A stretch of DNA of 25,611 nucleotides from a virus, in IMG/VR virus record IMGVR_UViG_3300027963_000309, positions 1 to 25,611 of that record. One strand, given 5' to 3'. The notes under the pieces are model-generated. The model was not told the DNA's origin, ran no database searches, and saw only the letters and a program-made list of their open reading frames with translations. The position numbers and the translations under genes are program-made. Below are positions 22,905 through 25,611 of the stretch, one piece after another; the first letter of the stretch is position 1, and each line of letters opens with the position of its first letter.

Positions 22905-23099
22905 TTACTCTTTGTTCTTGAGGGACAACCTTGCACCAGTATATCCAAGTGCAACAAGGGCAGTAGTGGCTACCCCTAGAATCTGTTGCCAAGCTCCTTC
23001 TGCGGGAATGAGACCGCTGGCTGATACAGCACCAATAATCATGGCGACTACGGACAACCAGAACTCTGTAGTTTTATAACCTGCTTTTTTATTTTCCAT
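22905..23099 (-). CDS. Two-TM holin-like protein
   Basis: The 64-aa protein has an excellent AGGAGAT Shine-Dalgarno. After the polar MENKKAGYKTTEFW come two hydrophobic segments, LSVVAMIIGAVSASGLI (15-31) and ILGVATTALVALGYTGA (40-56), and a basic end LSLKNKE. This small class II-like holin plan (KTTEFWLS, two TM helices, charged tail) is common in phages. It would permeabilise the inner membrane at lysis. Its place between scaffold and capsid genes is unlike T7, where lysis genes cluster near the terminase. Confidence 0.7.
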   Translation of the reverse strand: MENKKAGYKTTEFWLSVVAMIIGAVSASGLIPAEGAWQQILGVATTALVALGYTGARLSLKNKE

Positions 23100-23108
23100 A
23101 TATCTCCT

Positions 23109-23867
23109 TTAGTTGAATACATTAGACCTGCCAAGCTTTTCTTCAACATCCTTTCGGTATGCCTTGTCAGATTTATACTTGGGGTTCTTCATGGCTTCAA
23201 CGACTTCTGCTGTGCTTCTGTATACATCACTAGGGCCAGAAATCCTAGTATCTCCAGCTAGGAGCCTTGGTTCCCGACCACCAATACCGCTTTTAAATCG
23301 AGCATACATACCTTTAACAGCAAAAGAGGCTTGCTCTTTATTACCGCTAGATACTGCTTGATTATAGATATTTAAGTCATCTTCAGACAGATTTTCACTT
23401 GCCCATTCACTCATGGCTTTAAATTCAGATTCACCGCCAACATCAGCAATAATCGCATTAGACTCAGCTTGCTGGGTTGCTTCAAATCCCTTCATATACT
23501 GATCGACATACTCTTTAGGAATACCTTTAGAGGCCAATTCAGTATAAGTCTCATCAGAGAGCTTCCCATTAGAGAAGTACTCTTCGCTGTACTTTTGAAA
23601 GCCAGCTACGGGCTGTTGAGTGCCATCTTGAGGCTGTTCTGTCTTGGTTGCATCTTGTTTAGGCTGGCTGAATCTCTTCTCCAATTCAGAGTAGGATTTA
23701 GCCATTTCTTCTGGAGATTTAAACTTCTCTGGAAGCCAAGTAGGACGAACCTCTTGAGTGGTTGTTTGGTTATCCTGCTGAATCAAACCGCCACCTCTAG
23801 GGTCAGCAATAGGCTGATTAGGTGCGTCAGCAGGTACTTGAGTTACGGGTGTGCTAACTGCTTGCAT
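23109..23867 (-). CDS. Capsid assembly scaffolding protein (T7 gp9-like)
   Basis: The 252-aa protein lies between portal and capsid genes, as in T7 (gp9, 307 aa). It is acidic and rich in Gln, Glu, Ser and Pro. A disordered first third (TPVTQVPADAPNQPIADPRG) leads into WLPEKFKSPEEMAKSYSELEKRF, a motif shared by T7-like scaffold proteins. The C-terminal part is helical and basic (NPKYKSDKAYRKDVEEKLGR), as needed to grip the capsid subunits. It is removed from the prohead during maturation. Good AGGAG Shine-Dalgarno. Confidence 0.9.
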   Translation of the reverse strand: MQAVSTPVTQVPADAPNQPIADPRGGGLIQQDNQTTTQEVRPTWLPEKFKSPEEMAKSYSELEKRFSQPKQDATKTEQPQDGTQQPVAGFQKYSEEYFSNGKLSDETYTELASKGIPKEYVDQYMKGFEATQQAESNAIIADVGGESEFKAMSEWASENLSEDDLNIYNQAVSSGNKEQASFAVKGMYARFKSGIGGREPRLLAGDTRISGPSDVYRSTAEVVEAMKNPKYKSDKAYRKDVEEKLGRSNVFN

Positions 23868-23894
23868 TGTGTGTTTACTCCTTTGTTGTGTTGT

Positions 23895-25481
23895 TTACTG
23901 ACTAGATTGAGGCTGTTGCTGATACTGGCTAAAGGCTTGGGCTAGTCCAGCTTTAAATTCTGGGCTGTTGTTAGCAATCTGACCAGCAGTTGAAATAGCT
24001 TGTGGGCCAAGAGCTTCCGTCATACGAGCCATCATCTCATTCTGGTTAGCTCCTTGAGTTTCTTGGGCTACTGCTTGTTGATCTTTAATCAACCCTTCAG
24101 TATCAATACCAAGGCTTGTAGCCCTTCTGGTAAGGTAGTTGTCCATGTTAATGAACTGAGCCAGCCCTTGTGGGCCTAGAATCGAAGCGATGCCCTGTAC
24201 AAACAGGTCTAGCTTATTCAAGTCACTAGCCCTGCCTAAAGCGTCCACACCAGTAGTAACGACTGGTCTAATGATCTTATTGTCGATCTTAGGAAGCCTG
24301 TTCTGTCGTTGCATCCTATCCATAATTCGTGAAACCAAGGGTAGCTGAAACTCTTGGGAAAGGACGCTGTAAGCACCGCCAAGGGCTGTTTCAATCTCAT
24401 TGGAAAGATAACGAATTTCTTCAGCAGTTACACGCTCTGCATTACGGACAGCAGAAGCATTAAGTAGGAAGGCGTATCCTAGACGCAAGGTAATAGCTTC
24501 CATTACGCTTTGAGCAATACGAAGGTCTGCTTGTTTCTCTACCTGCAAGCAAGATACGTCATTCCTGTCACCCGTAATAATTGCTCCGTTACGAGCCTCG
24601 GCCAGCATCTTCTTATTAGTTACTCCATTAGGACGCACCAAAAATACAACTTTAGCCGAAGCAGAAGAAGCCTCTACAACCGATTGGGTAAGGGCTTCAA
24701 GCGACCTTAAATCGCCCAAGTACTCCTCTACAAAGCCTCGGCCATAATCTTCACCATCGACCCGTATAAACCGCAAAGGAATCCAAGGTAGCTTGTCTAA
24801 GTCGTATTCCCCTTCAGACCCTGGAATAATTGCATCTTTAATTGTTTGATACACATACCACTTGTCATTTTTGCGGTGAATACAGGTAAACAACTCAATG
24901 TTTGGCTCGTTGGAGTCGCTTTTAGCAACAATGCTCCTTGCTTCTTCTGGTAGAGCCGTAACAGACAGCTTCTCACGGGTAACAATGTCCAAAACATTAC
25001 CGAATGAATCACGTTTAACAACATAGTTCTCTAGTCGGAATACACGCAACCCGCCAGAAGCAGGAAGATACAGCAAGCAGTTACCGCCGACTAGAAGATG
25101 CCTTAAAGCTTCAAAGGTAGCCACACGGACAGCAGAGGTTTCAATGTCAGTCATAATGGCTTTCTCAACGCCAGCCAAAGCTTTCTCCATTTCTGCTTTA
25201 AGAGTCTGGTCGCCTTGGAGCTTTTTAAACTTAAACTCATCAATAGAGAATTTAAAGAAGGGCTGGTTAGGCGGGAGCAGGGCTAAAAGAAGCTTACTAG
25301 CCAAGTTGTTGACTCCTCTAGCCCCAATGCCTTGAAACGGGGTGCTGTACTCTGTAGAAGAACCATGACCAGAGGGGGGAACTAAAGTAGGAATAGTCAA
25401 CTCAGAGCAATCCCTAGCACGATCTAGGTAAGTGCTACGAGCCAACTCCAATTCAGAATATAAAGATTTTCCTGTTTTCAT
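23895..25481 (-). CDS. Portal / head-tail connector protein (T7 gp8-like)
   Basis: The 528-aa protein agrees with T7 gp8 (536 aa). Recognisable parts are the start LYSELELARSTYLDRARDCS followed by LTIPTLVP, the region GARGVNNLASKLLLALLPPN, and EDYGRGFVEEYLGDLRSLEAL then RNAERVTAEEIRYLSNEIETAL, which are the hallmarks of T7-like connectors. The C-terminus is Gln-rich. Twelve copies form the ring at the portal vertex through which DNA passes. The ATG overlaps the upstream stop by one base (TAATG) and has no Shine-Dalgarno, so translation probably depends on the lectin-like gene upstream. Confidence 0.95.
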   Translation of the reverse strand: MKTGKSLYSELELARSTYLDRARDCSELTIPTLVPPSGHGSSTEYSTPFQGIGARGVNNLASKLLLALLPPNQPFFKFSIDEFKFKKLQGDQTLKAEMEKALAGVEKAIMTDIETSAVRVATFEALRHLLVGGNCLLYLPASGGLRVFRLENYVVKRDSFGNVLDIVTREKLSVTALPEEARSIVAKSDSNEPNIELFTCIHRKNDKWYVYQTIKDAIIPGSEGEYDLDKLPWIPLRFIRVDGEDYGRGFVEEYLGDLRSLEALTQSVVEASSASAKVVFLVRPNGVTNKKMLAEARNGAIITGDRNDVSCLQVEKQADLRIAQSVMEAITLRLGYAFLLNASAVRNAERVTAEEIRYLSNEIETALGGAYSVLSQEFQLPLVSRIMDRMQRQNRLPKIDNKIIRPVVTTGVDALGRASDLNKLDLFVQGIASILGPQGLAQFINMDNYLTRRATSLGIDTEGLIKDQQAVAQETQGANQNEMMARMTEALGPQAISTAGQIANNSPEFKAGLAQAFSQYQQQPQSSQ

Positions 25482-25611
25482 TAGTAAATAGCGTATTTAG
25501 TATTAAGATAGGTTTGCACAGCTTGTCTTTCTAGCGTTGTAAGCACTCGGCTGTAAACTAGAATTTCAGCAATTTTGCCCTTTAAATAGTGGTCTCCATT
25601 TTGATTATGAT
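25481..25611 (-). CDS. C-terminal end of a LamG-like (concanavalin-type) domain protein, partial
   Basis: The gene enters from the right edge; the last 42 codons and the stop are inside. The visible end reads DHYLKGKIAEILVYSRVLTT and then LERQAVQTYLNTKYAIY, the standard final strands of LamG or concanavalin-A-like lectin domains (G-x-I-A-E-I-L-[VI]-Y-x-R-x-L ... Y-L-x-x-K-Y-x-I). Such domains bind sugars or proteins. T7 has gp7.3, a tail protein affecting adsorption, immediately before gene 8, so this may be a virion adhesin. Its stop overlaps the portal ATG by one base. The rest of the protein, and any other domain, is outside the window. Confidence 0.75.
   Translation of the reverse strand, partial: HNQNGDHYLKGKIAEILVYSRVLTTLERQAVQTYLNTKYAIY

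Noticed and set aside
23469-23945. 158-codon plus-strand open frame opposite scaffold and portal end
   Set aside because: It overlaps two confident genes on the other strand and has no motif or ribosome site.
1-25611. tRNA genes, CRISPR arrays, IS elements, integrase or lysogeny genes
   Set aside because: I looked for cloverleaf ends, regular repeat-spacer units, transposase motifs and recombinase motifs and saw none.

Overview
The window holds most of the late half of a T7-like podovirus (Autographiviridae-like) genome, plus a small early-type operon and the genome-end region between them. It is about 43% GC by eye. I see no host genes, tRNA, integrase or IS element. The host cannot be named from the sequence; the phage looks like those of aquatic bacteria.

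Right to left on the minus strand, 25611 to 4830 is a nearly gapless morphogenesis operon in T7 order. It runs: the C-terminal end of a LamG-type lectin protein, portal, scaffold, a lysis-like cassette (two-TM holin-like protein, small TM ORF, lipoprotein), major capsid, a strong terminator placed like T7 T-phi, tail tubular proteins A and B, internal virion proteins A to D (gp13/14/15/16-like), T7-type tail fibre, XhlA-like holin, small terminase, HNH nuclease, large terminase and a putative lysozyme-like protein. Many genes overlap by ATGA or TAATG, so translation is probably coupled. After an AT-rich 343-nt spacer with a tandem 12-mer come two tiny basic proteins and a HExxE metallopeptidase-like protein.

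From 2630 to 3908 lies the genome-end region. It has about 850 nt without a convincing gene, containing several hairpins and an extremely G-poor, C-rich tract (3121-3480). It is followed by the only plus-strand genes: a secreted protein made of four 14-residue repeats and a 51-aa conserved-looking protein. They are read from a promoter whose start point falls on the ATG.

From 2629 to 130 is a self-contained minus-strand transcription unit with its own sigma70-type promoter (TTGACA-17-TATCTT) and rho-independent terminator. It encodes a 33-aa membrane peptide, an Amidoligase_2-family enzyme, a class II glutamine amidotransferase, a 34-aa membrane peptide and two cysteine-rich zinc-ribbon-like proteins, one ending in ...CGCGCGG. 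The GS-fold amidoligase plus GATase-II pair is a predicted ammonia-transfer and peptide-bond-forming system in the position where T7-like phages carry host-takeover genes. It is the best candidate here for an undescribed system. Another promoter with overlapping palindromes starts at the left edge.
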